From contig NW_025064909.1 of assembly GCF_019112545.1 (NCBI RefSeq), positions 357,106-421,105 on the forward strand: a stretch of DNA of 64,000 nt. The letters run 5' to 3'. A model generated the notes under the pieces. It did no database searches and had not been told where the DNA came from. It saw nothing but the letters and a program-made list of their open reading frames with translations. Shown here piece by piece: positions 33,515 to 45,402 of the stretch. Source of the DNA: Guyanagaster necrorhizus. Taxonomy: Eukaryota; Basidiomycota; Agaricomycetes; Agaricales; Physalacriaceae. Within the stretch, counting starts at the first letter, position 1, and every line of letters begins with the position of its first letter. The position numbers were made by a program, and so were the translations under genes.

Positions 33515-35504
33515 ATGGACGATTCTGTCAATGGACCAATACAAGAAACGTCGATGACTACCACCAATACGCTCCATGATGAGTATTCGCGCGAAAAGGA
33601 TGCCGAACTCATCAAGAAAACCCTCAAGTTGGATGAAGAGGGCACGAAGGACTTTTTTAAGCCAGCAGTGTTGTCTCAGTGTGTCGGGATTTTGTCTTCT
33701 GTATGTAGTGCTGACGTTCCAAATGCCTAGGCGATGGTGGTTTGCCTCGGTTGGAGTTCCAATGATCGCTGGGACCTTTGGGCCTGTAGCCAACCTGATG
33801 AGTATTTGTGCACTGGTTCAGCCTTGGCGGGTTATGATCCCTCCCAGTGAAACAGAAGGAAACGGAGTCCCTATTTCTGATCCAGCTTGGTACGCCCTTG
33901 TTCTTACAGTTCTAAATATCTCATTCATCTCCACCACAGGTTACTCGTACTCAACTCTGTCTCACTCGGATGTTCGCTCGCTGCGAACCTCTTCCTCTCA
34001 TTCAATTTTGCCCGGAAGGTGCGGTATGCAATTGCGCAACCGCTGACAATCATTCTATGGCATGTCATCGCTCGCTCTGTCTCAAAACATAATAGGAGTT
34101 GACGCATCCGTCTGACAGGTACCTCTCAGCAGTCTTTCTCCTAGTTCCACTATCCCTCACGAAAATACTGACCATCAAACCGACCTACAACCATGCATTC
34201 TCTCAACCGTATTACTACGCTCTTATCGCCACGGTTTTGTATATCCTTATATCTTCCCTCCTGGTTGTCAACGTCATCGGGGCATACAAATTTCGCTTCT
34301 ATGCTCCTTCATTCGCCACCCTAACGATGCCACAGCGTACTCTTATGCTGCAGGCCATTGGTTTCTCCTTCTATCTTGCCATGGGTGCAGGGCTTTTCTC
34401 TGCCATCGAGGACTGGGAGTTTGTGAACGGACTCTATTGGGCGGATTATACCCTCCTGACTATCGGTATAGGCTCCGACTACCCGTTAACGACGCAGCTG
34501 GGTCGCGGGCTCATGATCCCATATGCGGTAGGTGGGATCATGATGGTCGGTTTAATCGTGGGCCGTGTCCAAGATCTAATGTTGGAGAGAGGGCGAGCGA
34601 AGATAGAGCGAAAGGCTCTGAAATCTCAAAGGCGGAGGTGGTTCAAGAAGTCAAACAAGAAGCAAGAGGAGGAAGACTTCAAGACAATGAGAAAAATCGA
34701 GCGACGGGCGGATATGATGCGGAAGTATCTCGCCCTAGCGGCATCATCGGTTGCCTTCTTTTTCCTGTGGCTCATGGGAGCGTTAGTGTTTCGGTTTACG
34801 GAGGTTAGACTCGTTCACGTTCCTTTGCTTTGTCGGTCGTTTGGCTGACACCTCACGGTTCGTTCTAGGCGCCACAGCATTGGACCTACTTCGATGCGAT
34901 GTACTTTTCCTACACCACCCTTCTCACGGTCGGCTATGGGGACCTCTACCCGAAATCTAATTCTGGGAAGCCTTTTTTTGTCATATGGACCCTGATCGCT
35001 GTTCCCACGATGACGATCCTCATTTCGAACCTTAGCGATACCATTGTGGGGTGGCTGGAGATGGGAACGATATGGCTGGGCCACTATACTATCCTCCCCG
35101 ACCGCAAGACCATGAAAGAGATGAATGAGAGCAGTGACTCCGTTGATGCCCGGGAGCTGAAATTAGACGTGGAGATGCTCGGAAATATCATTGCGCAGGA
35201 GGAAGAGAAACGCGGCATGCACCGTGGGACTACGCTTGCGAAGGCCATAAAGAGAGTTGTTAGGGACACAGGGAGGAAGACGCCGAAGAAGTATTCCTGG
35301 GAAGACTGGCAGTTCTTCTTGGCTCTTTTGGAGATGCCGCAGTCGGAGAGAGAGAGTTTCTGGCTCGCTGACGAAGGGCCGCTGTTCAGTGATGTGTCCG
35401 AGTCGACTTGGTTGTTATGGAAGCTGTGCGGGAAGCTGGAGAATGTGATGGATCAGGAGTTCAGGGATTTGGAGAACGGCGTGCAGGCGGATAAGGAGGA
35501 GTGA
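33515..35504 (+). CDS. TOK-type two-pore outward-rectifier K+ channel
   Basis: Exons 33515-33678, 33731-33889, 33940-34059, 34119-34803 and 34869-35504 give 587 aa. After a 54-aa cytosolic N-terminus come LSQRWWFASVGVPMIAGTFG and further helices, then pore loop 1 with LLTIGIGSDYP. A charged linker (KKSNKKQEEEDFKTMRKIER) leads to the last helices around pore loop 2, YTTLLTVGYGDLYP, the classical K+ selectivity filter. The C-terminus is long and acidic/basic. Two pore domains in one chain define fungal TOK channels of the plasma membrane, which release K+ on depolarisation. The intron at 34060-34118 must start GC rather than GT to join LW to YLSAVFLL in frame. Confidence 0.85.
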
Positions 35505-36510
35505 TATGGTGGACTACATCCCCCCCCCCCCCGGCCGGACTTATTTGTGCGAACTTTTTTTGGTATCGTGGAACACTTTCAAAGGACTACTACTTGCCAA
35601 TTGTACCCGAAGAAGAAGAGATGGCCGCGGAATCAACGTGGGAGGCCGAAGCTTGAATGGAAACATACGGGCGCCTGGGATGCCAAGGTCGTCTTAACGG
35701 TACCTTTCCCCTCGTTCGCCTGTGGCACCGTCTAAATCTGTCGCAGAAAAAAACAGGATCCACCGTGACAAACATGTCTTCGTTCGTGATTGGTGTCTCG
35801 AGTCACTTCACATGGGGTTGAACATTTATTTGGACGAGAGATGTGGGGATCTTCTTCGATCGTTTCTTGCTTGTATATCTCTGGTGCTTAATTGTGTCGC
35901 TGTGTGGGATTCCATCTGATTTTGCTGTAAAATTTATGTTGGCTAACACCGGATCGCAGCAGTACACTATTTCACGTTCAATGATTCTCTTGCAGTGCGC
36001 GTTAGGTCGGATGAACTGGGTGAAATCCTTCCACATGTCATCAATGTCTCGCGTAGATCATCAGCTCGAATGCCTGACTGACCGATGAATACAAAAAGGG
36101 CTTCTATTCTGAACAAAGGACTTCCGGATTTCACGGCCCGAGGTGCGTAGTCAGATCCAGAAAGGCTCGCTACCGCAAAGAGACGGATAAATCTGCTTTT
36201 GGAGAAAAGTGGCAGGTGGTAAGGGAAAGCGAGGATGCCTGTCGAGGTCGGTGGTACCTCGACCTTACCGTTTCTCTCCTTCTCTAGTCCTACGGTCTTC
36301 TCTTATCCTTGGGGCTACGTGTCTGTCAGGGTGTCCGATTCAGGTGCCATGCTGTACCAGCCACGTGAATTCGATTCGATTATCTTGTTTGCATATTTAC
36401 TTTGCCTACAGGCAAATTTCATACAGCGAGTGGCTCAATGGGTTCCTGTAGATTGGTAATTGCTTCTTTCACACGTGCGAATCGCCATTGTTCTTACCTG
36501 AGGCGCAGTG
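35505..36510. other. Intergenic, nothing recognised
   Basis: 1 kb between the channel gene and paralog F. A 13-C homopolymer at 35520-35532 lies just 3' of the channel stop. No gene was identified. Confidence 0.4.
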
Positions 36511-36520
36511 TATATATAAA
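36511..36520 (+). promoter_or_regulatory. T(ATA)-rich TATA box of paralog F
   Basis: TATATATAAA lies 63 bp upstream of the 5'UTR intron donor at 36583. Confidence 0.5.
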
Positions 36521-36644
36521 CACGAAGGCCCGAAAGGTTCCCCCCCCTTTACTTTTCTCTCACTCCCATAGCCTCTCTGAAGGTATGTTATATGTATGTT
36601 CCTTGTTTCGCGTCAGATTTCATCTAAGTTGACTTTTGCTGTAG

Positions 36645-37914
36645 GACGCCGACAGCCTCCTTAAGGTCTTAAAAGCCAACACCCTAAATGTCGGTCAGCT
36701 TCAAAGGCATTCTTTTCTCGACCTGTACGACTTTGCTATAACGCCTCCCAACGTACTGTCCGGTGTGGCATTTGACACTCTCTGTTTCGTCGATCCACCC
36801 CGCACAATTTTCTCTGACCCGTATTTCGAGCGCTTCCTTGACTTGGTGAGTGGTCGCGTCATGAAAGCTGTTCACTTCACTTCGGACTCTTTGCATTCTC
36901 ACACCGGAAAGATATGGAGTGTAAGGCTGACGTTCCGCAATGTCACGTATCTGCAACTCTTACGGGTAGAGTGCACTGAAACTCAGTATTGCGGTCTAAT
37001 CCAGTCGCTTCCCAAGCTTGAAGCCATAACAGTGTCTGAGATCTCGATACCAAATTATCTCGAAAGAATCGAAGAAATAGCCAGTTTGTCTAGTCAGAAT
37101 ACTCCCGAGGAAGTTCGGAAAGGCCAAACTGGTCCGGCCTTACACACGTTAAGCGTGGGGCTCAAAAATTTCTGTGACGGTATTCTGTTGTCTCTGTTTG
37201 CTAGTAGACGCTCGGTTGCTCGAATGGGTGCTTTGAAACAAATCTACGCTTGTGCTCCTACTAATGAACCTTTCTTCTGCGGTGCGTCGGTCGTTATAGC
37301 GCTATCTGTCTTTCTCGAATTAGCAAGCCGCCACGGAGTGAGACTCCACGTTGGGAATCTGTTGCCAGGTATTCGTCTTCAAGCCTATTAATCAAAATTG
37401 ACTGCTGATCCCCCCTCCCTATTCCTTTAAAGTCAGAGGTATTGCGCTCCCACCTCTCCGTATTCCTGTCAACATGCCGCTACTATCCATTATATGCAAT
37501 ATGGTATTGACGGACAATTACAAGACAGCGAACTCTATTGAATGGTTCATATCGACATTCAATAATGTCAGCCATCCGACTGATATTGAAAGTGTGCGGA
37601 TCAATGTGTCGCTTGCGATAACGATATTGCCTTGGGATAGGCTCCCGCAGCGTGGTGGTGATGCAGCATCTATCTCGCAGTGGGGCGCTCTTGACGAGGC
37701 ACTTTGTCGACCCGAAGTGCGCCTTGAGGGTCTGCTTATCCATGTGCAGCCGGCCGGTCCGCTGTGGATGAAACTGATCGACTCTGTCGCGCGATGGTTG
37801 AGCGAAGTATGCCTTCCAAAGGCCAGGGAGAAATATCCGTCTGCGACGCCTGGGAGTACTGTTGTAGGTCACAATTCGATCGAAGAACCATTCAAACGAT
37901 GGCGAAAAGATTGA
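36645..37914 (+). CDS. LRR-like paralog F, start codon lost or unresolved
   Basis: Exons 36645-37368 and 37439-37914 (phase-1 intron of 70 bp; an acceptor six bases earlier also fits) give 399 aa of open frame. A 62-bp leader intron (36583-36644) precedes it as in B, G and H. Where those copies have an ATG just after the acceptor, this one has gACGCCGACAG, and no in-frame ATG occurs for about 70 codons. LRR-like segments: FRNVTYLQLLRVEC and GLIQSLPKLEAITVSEISIP. Family signature: SIEWFISTFNNV (second Trp is Phe), WGALDEALCRPEVRLEGL and WLSEVCLPKAREKYPS. The rest is intact, so the gene is either recently disabled or uses a start I cannot see. Confidence 0.6.
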
Positions 37915-38800
37915 GGAGGAGGGTAAATTTGCGGGAACGGAAAACCAGGATCCCAACATTTGTCCACTCACTGAAGTTATTCATGTTACCTGCGCTTCAT
38001 TGCTTCGAAGCGGTTTCTTGTTATTATGATCAGCGAATTCGTTAAATACATACATCCACTGCACAAAAATGCGGGTATTTTCCCCAGACGGTCCATGGCG
38101 GGGTTATCTTCAGCCTCCACAGGAAGCATAACGTTTTCACTCATCCATTCTGCTACCCGGTAACATGGATGAACAGTTTGTCAACAACTTGAACAAGAAT
38201 AGTGGCACTGGTTTAATGTGGACGAGGTAATAGCACAGTGTTTGGCAAGAATATCATCGAGACCGGGTAAACGGCGAGTTTCAGGCAGTTTGCCAAAGTT
38301 GTTTGGTATGTAGTAGTTCCAAGGTCGGAGAGGAGTAGACTGAGTGCGAAACAAGGAGATAACTTTGAAGGACAACGTAATTTTGATAGCAAGAGAATTG
38401 TGATTCGGCAGGACAGGAAAAGTGGTGGGCAATTGCAGGGTATGGCTACCTCGTGTTTCTGTGTCAGATATCTCCAGAATAATCTCAGCATGGCCTTCAG
38501 CGCTTAGATTACAAGGAAATGCGATGGCTAGGAGCCACAGGAGGCATCTAGACTACCTATTTTACACCTAGCTTGCTCTAGCCATCACGGACATTGAAGA
38601 GTGCTCGTGGTCCTACAACGCACTCATCACGGGTACTTACGGAATGAGGGTCCTCGTCGAAATCAAGCTGACGCCACCGAGAAGAGCAAACTAACGAATG
38701 ATTCTACAGTATGCTCTTCTTATGGCGTTGAACACATCCGAGGGATATTACTGAACAGACAAGTCACAATCTGAAGCAAAAGGAAGACATTAGAGGGGGA
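37915..38800. other. Intergenic, nothing recognised
   Basis: Between the paralog F stop and the 3' end of the minus-strand kinase gene. A minus-strand frame at 38213-38491 with an ATG start shows no family resemblance. Confidence 0.35.
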
Positions 38801-40071
38801 TCAGATTTTAAAAAATCTATTTCCAGACAGATGATGATAAGGCGGTTTTGTCCAATCAACTTCGCCTTCGCCTGCTTGGGTGCTATGTACAGCCCTGTCA
38901 CCCAGACTCCTTAGATCATCAGTACCGTGACTGAATGCATCTTTCCACTGCGGAACATTCTCTGAGATCCGTTCTGAAATAACCTGCAAAAAATGTTCGC
39001 TCTCTTCCGCCGGAAAGCCCATTGGCCAACGAAATATAGGGTTTGCAGCCCACATCGGGACAAACCTTGCACCCTCCCAGTCAATAACTGCAGAGATCTG
39101 GGTAGGGTTATCCCTATGGATGAGGATGTTCTGCATGGAGAAGTCGACGTGGTCAAGAACGAATGGAGTAGCGTCATCTCTCACGAGGTCTGATCCACGA
39201 ATTTCGTTAATGACTGACTTCATCCTATTCTGCTTCTGTTCGGTATGAGGAACGCGAGGGGAGAATTTGAGATATCCAGAAGCCACAGCAATAAGCCACT
39301 CGGATACGGAGAGAAACGGACCACAACGGTGCGGGTCTGGTGGTACCTGCCCGTTTTCGCCGAATTGCATCGTTGTCATAGGCCCTACAAAGAACTGTCC
39401 ATGTAGGTCCTGGAAGAGGCTACCAATCTGTGGAAGCCGTATGTTCATCAGCTCCGAGTAAACATCAGCGATGGCGGTGCATAGCTGATGTTGTTGGTCA
39501 GCACTCAATTCTTGCCACATCCAATTAGCTGGTACGCCTTTAATCTGAACAACATGGGTGAATTATGGGACGTCAAGAAGGCATAACACTAACGTATTCC
39601 ATAGCCATCCAAGCGCCACCAACTGCATTATCCGTATCGTTGTCATAAAAGAACACGCGAGGTACAGGGATTGTGGTGTGAGCCTCAAGAAATCGCAGTG
39701 TCGCGACCTGAAAAGACCAGGAGAATCAAATGAGAAAATATAATTGAATCATACCTCTGAGGGAAGCTTTGTGTGGGTGCTTATGCCATATCCAATGCCC
39801 TTCAGAAAGCACCAATAGCTCACTCGCACTAAAACGCGACCATGGTCGTGCATGTCCGCAAGGTATGTCTGGAAATAATTACACCGGCAGCAAATGAGAT
39901 TCATATATTGGTACTTACTATGTTATATGTGCCTGTAATCTCATCGAGTAAGAAGGAATATCGACAGCGATAAGCACACATACCTTCAACAAACTCCTGC
40001 AGGAGCTCACATTTGTCTTGAAGACCAGCTTCAAGCCGGGTCTTCAGAATATCTTTGTTGATATCTGTCAT
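38801..40071 (-). CDS. APH-family phosphotransferase (aminoglycoside/choline kinase-like)
   Basis: Five exons: 40071-39984, 39932-39919 (14 nt), 39868-39755, 39707-39594 and 39544-38801, 357 aa. Exon order reads MTDINKDILKTRL, FVEG-TYNITYLADM (N-lobe), then SEVATLRFLEAHTTIPVPRV, GGAWMAMEYIKGV, FVLDHVDFSMQNILIH (catalytic HxD...N) and AVIDWEGARFVPMWA (metal-binding Asp). These are diagnostic of the protein-kinase-like APH/choline kinase fold. Fungal members are numerous and mostly uncharacterised, so the substrate is unknown. The first intron is a multiple of three with no stop, but removing it restores the family's EGTYNI context. Confidence 0.85.
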
Positions 40072-40365
40072 TTATGCTGGTAATATTTGCTATGGTAAAA
40101 TGTCTGCAAGTTCCTATGCCTGAGCGAGCGCAGGGACCAATCAAGTGCACAAAATATAAGGGGAAGATCGATCGGCAAACTCCGAGTCCGAGTATAACCA
40201 GGATTCCATCACAATGCAGGCTTGTACTGGATGACAGTGGGTGTGAAATATTCGCTTATCGTTCCTTCACAACGTGTCGGATTTCGATTTCCAGATCTGT
40301 ACCCCAGACACTATGTGGCTTGTTTCTTGCTGTCGAATCCGGAAGCTTTTTCATGTCAAAAGGCT

Positions 40366-40373
40366 ATAAAGCT
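40366..40373 (+). promoter_or_regulatory. TATA-like motif upstream of a small ORF
   Basis: CTATAAAG lies about 95 bp before the ATG at 40464. Confidence 0.35.
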
Positions 40374-40463
40374 TGACGACTCCGTTTTTTGTACTCCAGC
40401 GCCCAAGGCTTGAATTTTTACTTCTTTAAATCTCTCGTCCCCTCACTATTCCATTCCGTCGCA

Positions 40464-40735
40464 ATGCCTGATGTCGGGAAAGAAGGAAGAAGTATCTCCA
40501 CGACCGTGTGGAAGCCCGACATCCGATTCTCCGTGGATGATGAGCATCTTAATCGTTGTGTGGTTGTCGGTGTTGCTACTGAAAGCGATGAATTCAAACT
40601 CTACCACTATACTTGTAATGTGACTCGTTCGTTATTTCTTTCAATTTTTCCCATTTCAAAATAGATTTACTGACTACAATTCCTGTCCAGACGTCTCTAC
40701 GTTACAGAACGATGCAAGTTTGGATCTCTACCTAG
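40464..40735 (+). CDS. Small hypothetical protein
   Basis: Exons 40464-40614 and 40665-40735 (50-bp GT-AG phase-1 intron) would encode 73 aa starting MPDVGKEGRSISTTVWKPDI and ending YRTMQVWIST. It has a TATA motif at a sensible distance and a well-formed intron but no recognisable domain. The second exon could be longer or different if further introns exist. I do not recognise it. Confidence 0.3.
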
Positions 40736-41781
40736 TGCTGGTTGCTCTGCTAATGTTATGTTTAATTGTAGCCCACGAAGAGTACTGGCCACTGGACTTT
40801 TCAACGTTCGACTGTGCATCACAATCACGGGGTAAACATCTATAACCGCTGAATTGTCACTGTCACTGTACGTCGGCTTTCAACCTTTTGTTGACGTTTC
40901 TGACCCCAATTGATCAAAAGGGGTATCACGGCCATCGAATGCCTTTCATTATATATATCGATTAACATCCTCAGTTCATAAAGTCCTAGTACACATTTCA
41001 CGTTATTTTGCATGAGCCTAACGTCGAGAATTATCTTCCCTAATACTCCAGTTATCAGTAGTTCGCGCTATTAGTACTAGATCAGTCAGGATGAAAGTTT
41101 CCATGTATCTAAGTAGAACATCGTAATTGCAAGACAACCAAGAGATACGACAAACTGAACAAAATTTAGCATTAGTCATGTCGGGCTACGGCCGCTGGTA
41201 TAATGCGAACCGCGAGTTTGATGTATATCTACCGGTATTCATCCAAGGGAGAAATAGAGCACGTCTAGATCATTTATGGTGCAATCGTTCGACCGAGCCT
41301 GGAGAGGGTGAAGAGGACCGGCCCTGGAAAGAAATATAACGCAGTAATGATAGCTGAACAACAGCTCATGGTCTATATCTCTAAGATCTCAAGTCATTAG
41401 CCAAGTTAAGCTGAAACATTAGTCGTGGAAACAAAGAAAACAAGAGCCAAACATGATATCTCCAAGGAGTCGGACCGCAGTCTGGGATTAAAAATAGGTT
41501 AGGATGGGGCAAAGATGAAGTCGTTGTACCTCAGCAACTAAAAGGCGATGAGGACATCAAATTTGTCTATTGTCCGTGCTTGGAGTAACTCCACAAGGCA
41601 TCAACGTTCTCGTATATGTATATCTGGTATTCCGGAAAAAGAGAATGCTTCCTTAACGGATTAGATCACTGTTCAAATATCAAGGACAGGGTCACAATGA
41701 TGGGGAGAATGGACACCCACTATTGAGGGTCAAAATAGATGTGTGCCGTGCGAAACACTCTCAGAAGGTTCTTTGATAGGA
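40736..41781. other. Intergenic, nothing recognised
   Basis: 1 kb between the small ORF and the 3' end of the membrane protein gene, AT-richer than its flanks. Only short frames. Confidence 0.35.
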
Positions 41782-43322
41782 TTATAGATGAGGAATAACC
41801 TTCGTCCAGCTAACCTCCTCCAAAACACCCGGTTGGAGGAATCTGAGGGAAAGAAAAGCTTCTACCAATAAAATCATCCTTGCGAGGAGATACAAGAGTA
41901 TCAGGATAGGCGTAGCCGCTTGGATTGCTCGTACAACCTTGCGGTTGGGCAGTATTCTGATGAACGCAAGCTGCATCGCCAAGACAACCGGGACGGCTGC
42001 CATAACAAGTGACGATATACGCCAAAGAACGCGTTCTGCAACAGAAGCGAAGGCGAATGACCAGGCGATACAGTGAATTCCGCCGAAGAGGGCTCCGACA
42101 GCGGCACCAAAGTATCCGATGTACCATGTCCTTTCATAATCCAGTGTACCAGCCCAAAGAGTCGGTACACCGCCGTAGGCATTACTCCATCCTCGTCCAA
42201 ACAATATCCTTCCCATGGTCCGGCGATACCACCGGAGTGTGGATTGGAAGGCTTCCGTGGTAAATCCTCTGTATGTGGCGTAAGAAAGCCATTGGCGTGC
42301 GTCGGTGTAGGTGTAATCAAAGTATGGGAACCGTTGGAGATCTGAGTAACGATGCCTGAGACTGGTGGGTTGAGGATGGTGAGGCGAGCCGGACAACAAG
42401 GAGCCGTGTGGCGGCTCTCTGGCATGTGGTGTTCTATTGAGAAATAAAGCTCTAGAGAGCCCAATGTCTGTTACGTTGGAAGAGAACGTTGAGCTATGAC
42501 TCGCGAAGGTCATAGTATCTACACTTTCGTAAAACTCTCTCTGCTCAAGAATTGAGCAGGTATTGATTGGGCAACGTACATCGAGTGGTTTGTGCCACCA
42601 CAAGACGTAGTTGAGGATGTTCAAGACCGCGAAAGCAAGAGTCGCGGTTTCCAGTTGGGTGATGGGAAGGGATTCTTTGAGCCGAGCTAGATACTGGACG
42701 ACGAACCAGGTCGTCTGAACAATAGCAACGAGCTTCGACAGTGCATCTCCTTTACTACGATCCTGCAACTCTTCCTCGGTGACGCCGGATATCGACGACA
42801 TGTCTAATTCGGGTCGGACCGAAAATGATTTTTGAAAGAGTGCCAGACCGTCTAGCTGCAGCAGATCTGTGATTTTTATGGGGGTTCCGCCAGCACCAAT
42901 GAATCCTCCCATGCTTATAAAAAATCCATGTGTCATTGACAAGCTGAAGTCTGGGGCCAATGTCAGTCTTCACCCGGGAATATACCGCGTCGCACGTACA
43001 TTTAGATATTATTGTCGCAACCATCCATTGACGGAAGGCCCATATGATTATAACTTCGGGAACGGTGATAGCTATGAGCATGAGCTTCAGTCGGTGGAGC
43101 CCGATGAAAGCCCATCCGCGAGATTTGAGATCGGGACCTGGGACGTTTGGATGCACGGCGACCCAGGTGCAAGCGAAGACCGTCGCGATGCAGCTGAAGA
43201 TTACATCCCAGGTGCTTCGATAGTCTGATGAACCATTCAGATTAGCTTCGTTTTGAGCGTTGCTGGCCTGAACACACTTCCGCGACAGCGGAAGGATAAG
43301 ACCAAGCAGATGTGAGACCAAG
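41782..43322 (-). CDS. Agaricomycete multipass membrane protein of unknown function
   Basis: Two exons, from about 43322 to 43000 and 42950-41782, are joined by a 49-bp intron. Exon 1 has CIATVFACTWVAVHPNVPGP and helix LMLIAITVPEVIIIWAFRQW. Exon 2 has MTHGFFISMGGFIGAGG, GDALSKLVAIVQTTWFVVQY, ETATLAFAVLNILNYVLWWH, KPLDVRCPI and several C-terminal helices (GALFGGIHCIAWSFAFASVA, ILILLYLLARMILLVEAFLS). The order HGFF...GGF, DKSKGDALSK-like and WWHKPLDV is typical of a large uncharacterised Agaricomycete family with about 8-9 membrane helices. No ATG opens exon 1: the frame continues to an acceptor-like aatacag near 43336, so a short 5' exon is missing or the start is lost. A TATAAG motif lies near 43400 on this strand. 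Confidence 0.65.
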
Positions 43323-43336
43323 GGCTGGGGTTTCCT

Positions 43337-43902
43337 GTATTTGTGGTTAGAAAGAATGTTGAGAAACAGAGTGTCTGAACGTTCACATCTCGAAAGCCTT
43401 ATAAAAGGTCTGCAACAAGAAAGATGGGGAGTCAGCTTCTCCGAATTTAGTGAAAAAGTGAACGATGAGTATCACATTATGTCTGTTAACAGGTACTACA
43501 TAACCTCCGTTCTGATGCGGTTCCTGGTTTCCGAGTGATTCCATCTCCTGTTAGGATTAAGAGTCATCAAGAAGAGAAACAAGCCAAGCATGCAAAGCAT
43601 AGTAACTGGATGTTGTTACAAGCCTACGAGCCAAGAACTTGCATCCTGGAATGAACAGCAGAGCAATTTTCGCTCTGTGACAGTCAAAATGCCCTGAAAT
43701 TTTTAGTGGTTCGTATTCTGCCGGATATCGGCCCGTGCCCGTGACAGGTGGCTGTGAACCGGATTTTACCAAGTCACAATGATGTTCAACGATAACGTGC
43801 CTAACTTTCGAATTGCCGATCCCTGGTAGGTCGAGTCAATCTTGAGAAACATGCAGCGTCTCTTATTTATCATATAAGACTCAATAAACGGGAAGCAGGA
43901 GC
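43337..43902. other. Short intergenic region
   Basis: The promoter region shared by the divergent membrane-protein gene and the candidate gene starting at 43903. No other feature. Confidence 0.35.
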
Positions 43903-44463
43903 ATGTCTTTCCCACTTGAAAAAAGGGCCCCGACCTTGGACTGGTACAACTTCACGTATGAAAAGGAAAATGATAACCAGTGGCTAGGATGGAGAGCTTC
44001 AGTCACCATGATGAGGGGTAAGTGAACAGTAATGCGTCAACTCGTATCGCCGTTATCGACGCATCTTCGTATAGGCGGAATTCCTTTTCGCATTTCTGAC
44101 TGCGAGATGCTAGTGTTCCACTCAAGTCTCAATTGGCTTTTTCGATACTACTGCTTATGCATATATCTCGGTGCTCTCATCCTCCGCTGGGTTAAAAAAG
44201 TGCGCATATTACCTCCGTGCTAGCGCTCACAACCACAATTGCAACGGGGAATTGAATCCATCGGTAGCGACCGCAGCAATATGTTGAAATACGCCCTGCA
44301 GCGTGGGATGGTCCCCAAGATGGGATTGCGTGAGTATGTTCATCGACGATAACGACTTAGTTACAAGTCGTTAATGTTCATAGGTTCCGACGTCAGTGGC
44401 TCGAGGATACACAGTGAGAATACGTTTGGGTGGCAATCGATGGGCGGTTCACAGTTGTTGTCA
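43903..44463 (+). CDS. Unrecognised multi-exon gene candidate, 3' end uncertain
   Basis: The ATG at 43903 opens MSFPLEKRAPTLDWYNFTYE and continues to a clean GTAAGT donor at about 44019. A later exon reads GGIPFRISDCEMLVF. Skipping an intron that ends gtgctag near 44222 would continue with SQPQLQRGIESIGSDRSNML and KYALQRGMVPKMGL, then a GTGAGT donor, and after tcatag SDVSGSRIHSENTFGWQSMG. Splice signals and phases are compatible, but I recognise no family and cannot fix the stop. It may be a real short secreted or cytosolic protein or a decayed gene. Confidence 0.3.
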
Positions 44464-44585
44464 GGTAAAAGGGTACGTGGTCATGTCTTTTCGGCGTTTC
44501 TATACTAAATATCCACGTCGTGTTACATCAGGTTTTCCAAAGTCTACTCCCTCCTATCAAATCACACCCACCAGCGAGCCCACAG

Positions 44586-44840
44586 CTATATCTGGGTCTG
44601 ATATCGTTTCTTTGCCTTTACGCTGCGAAATCTGACTGCCTTCTTTGGGGCAATCTTCTTCACCTCCGGCTTTTTTCTACCAGCAGCGATAGCATCCTCC
44701 AGCGTAGGCAAACTGCATGTTGGGATAGGCGGAGATGGTCGGGCGTAGATCCAGGTTTTACCCTCTTCGGGGGGATGCGGCTCTGGGGTGGACATCCGCA
44801 GGTTGGACGTGGGTGCTTGGTTGGGGGTTATCACGATCAT
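44586..44840 (-). CDS. Small basic hypothetical protein, 84 aa
   Basis: A single-exon frame with an ATG start: proline-rich N-terminal half (MSTPEPHPPEEGKTWIYARP), a SLPTLEDAIAAGRKK segment and a lysine-rich C-terminus (VKKIAPKKAVRFRSVKAKKR). A TTATAAAC box lies 51 bp upstream on the same strand (44891-44898), a normal fungal spacing. The basic tail suggests nucleic-acid or membrane contact, which is only an inference. No family recognised. Confidence 0.4.
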   Translation of the reverse strand: MIVITPNQAPTSNLRMSTPEPHPPEEGKTWIYARPSPPIPTCSLPTLEDAIAAGRKKPEVKKIAPKKAVRFRSVKAKKRYQTQI

Positions 44841-44890
44841 CGTGAGGACGGTGAAATGGCGGAGTATGTGCCTTTCTTTGCTCTCCTCGT

Positions 44891-44898
44891 GTTTATAA
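44891..44898 (-). promoter_or_regulatory. TATA box of the small basic ORF
   Basis: TTATAAAC on the minus strand, 51 bp before the ATG at 44840. Confidence 0.4.
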
Positions 44899-45360
44899 GT
44901 GCTGGTTGTTGATCATCGACTTTCAAGGTTCACAAGTACAACACGACCCATTGCCGTGATCCAGTGGCACATATCGCTTCCCGTTTTCCTTGTTAGTCCG
45001 GATACAGTCTCTTTTTTAATTCAAACGAGTTCAATCGGTGACCCCCCGTCCGTCCAATGCTGCGCAGTGAATTTTTACTGTTGCAGAGGTATAGGGGGGT
45101 CCGTCAAGAATTGAAGCTTGCAAGAAGTCACTTCGAGACTCGAACTTGGAAGAAACTTTGATGGTCGTCTGGATAACTCAGAAATGTTGTTTATCTTAAT
45201 TCGCCCGGCCTCGATGACGTGTGAACGCACTATTTCGGTTGGACAGACCCATTACCGAACGACCAGTCGGTGCGTCCATCGAAATGACGGTCCGACGATC
45301 ACGTGCTTTAAGCAGCGGGCCACAGAAGACCCCGAGCCGAATTTGTTGACATCATAATGA

Positions 45361-45368
45361 TATAAACT
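45361..45368 (+). promoter_or_regulatory. TATA box of the class II aldolase/adducin gene
   Basis: TATAAACT, 35 bp before the ATG at 45403. Confidence 0.45.
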
Positions 45369-45402
45369 CACATATTCGGTTCTTTCTCACTCTTCTTTCT
45401 CA

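Noticed and set aside
39933..39983. Reading the APH gene through its first intron (51 bp, in frame)
   Set aside because: The read-through inserts 17 residues that interrupt the conserved EGTYNI context, and both splice sites are good.
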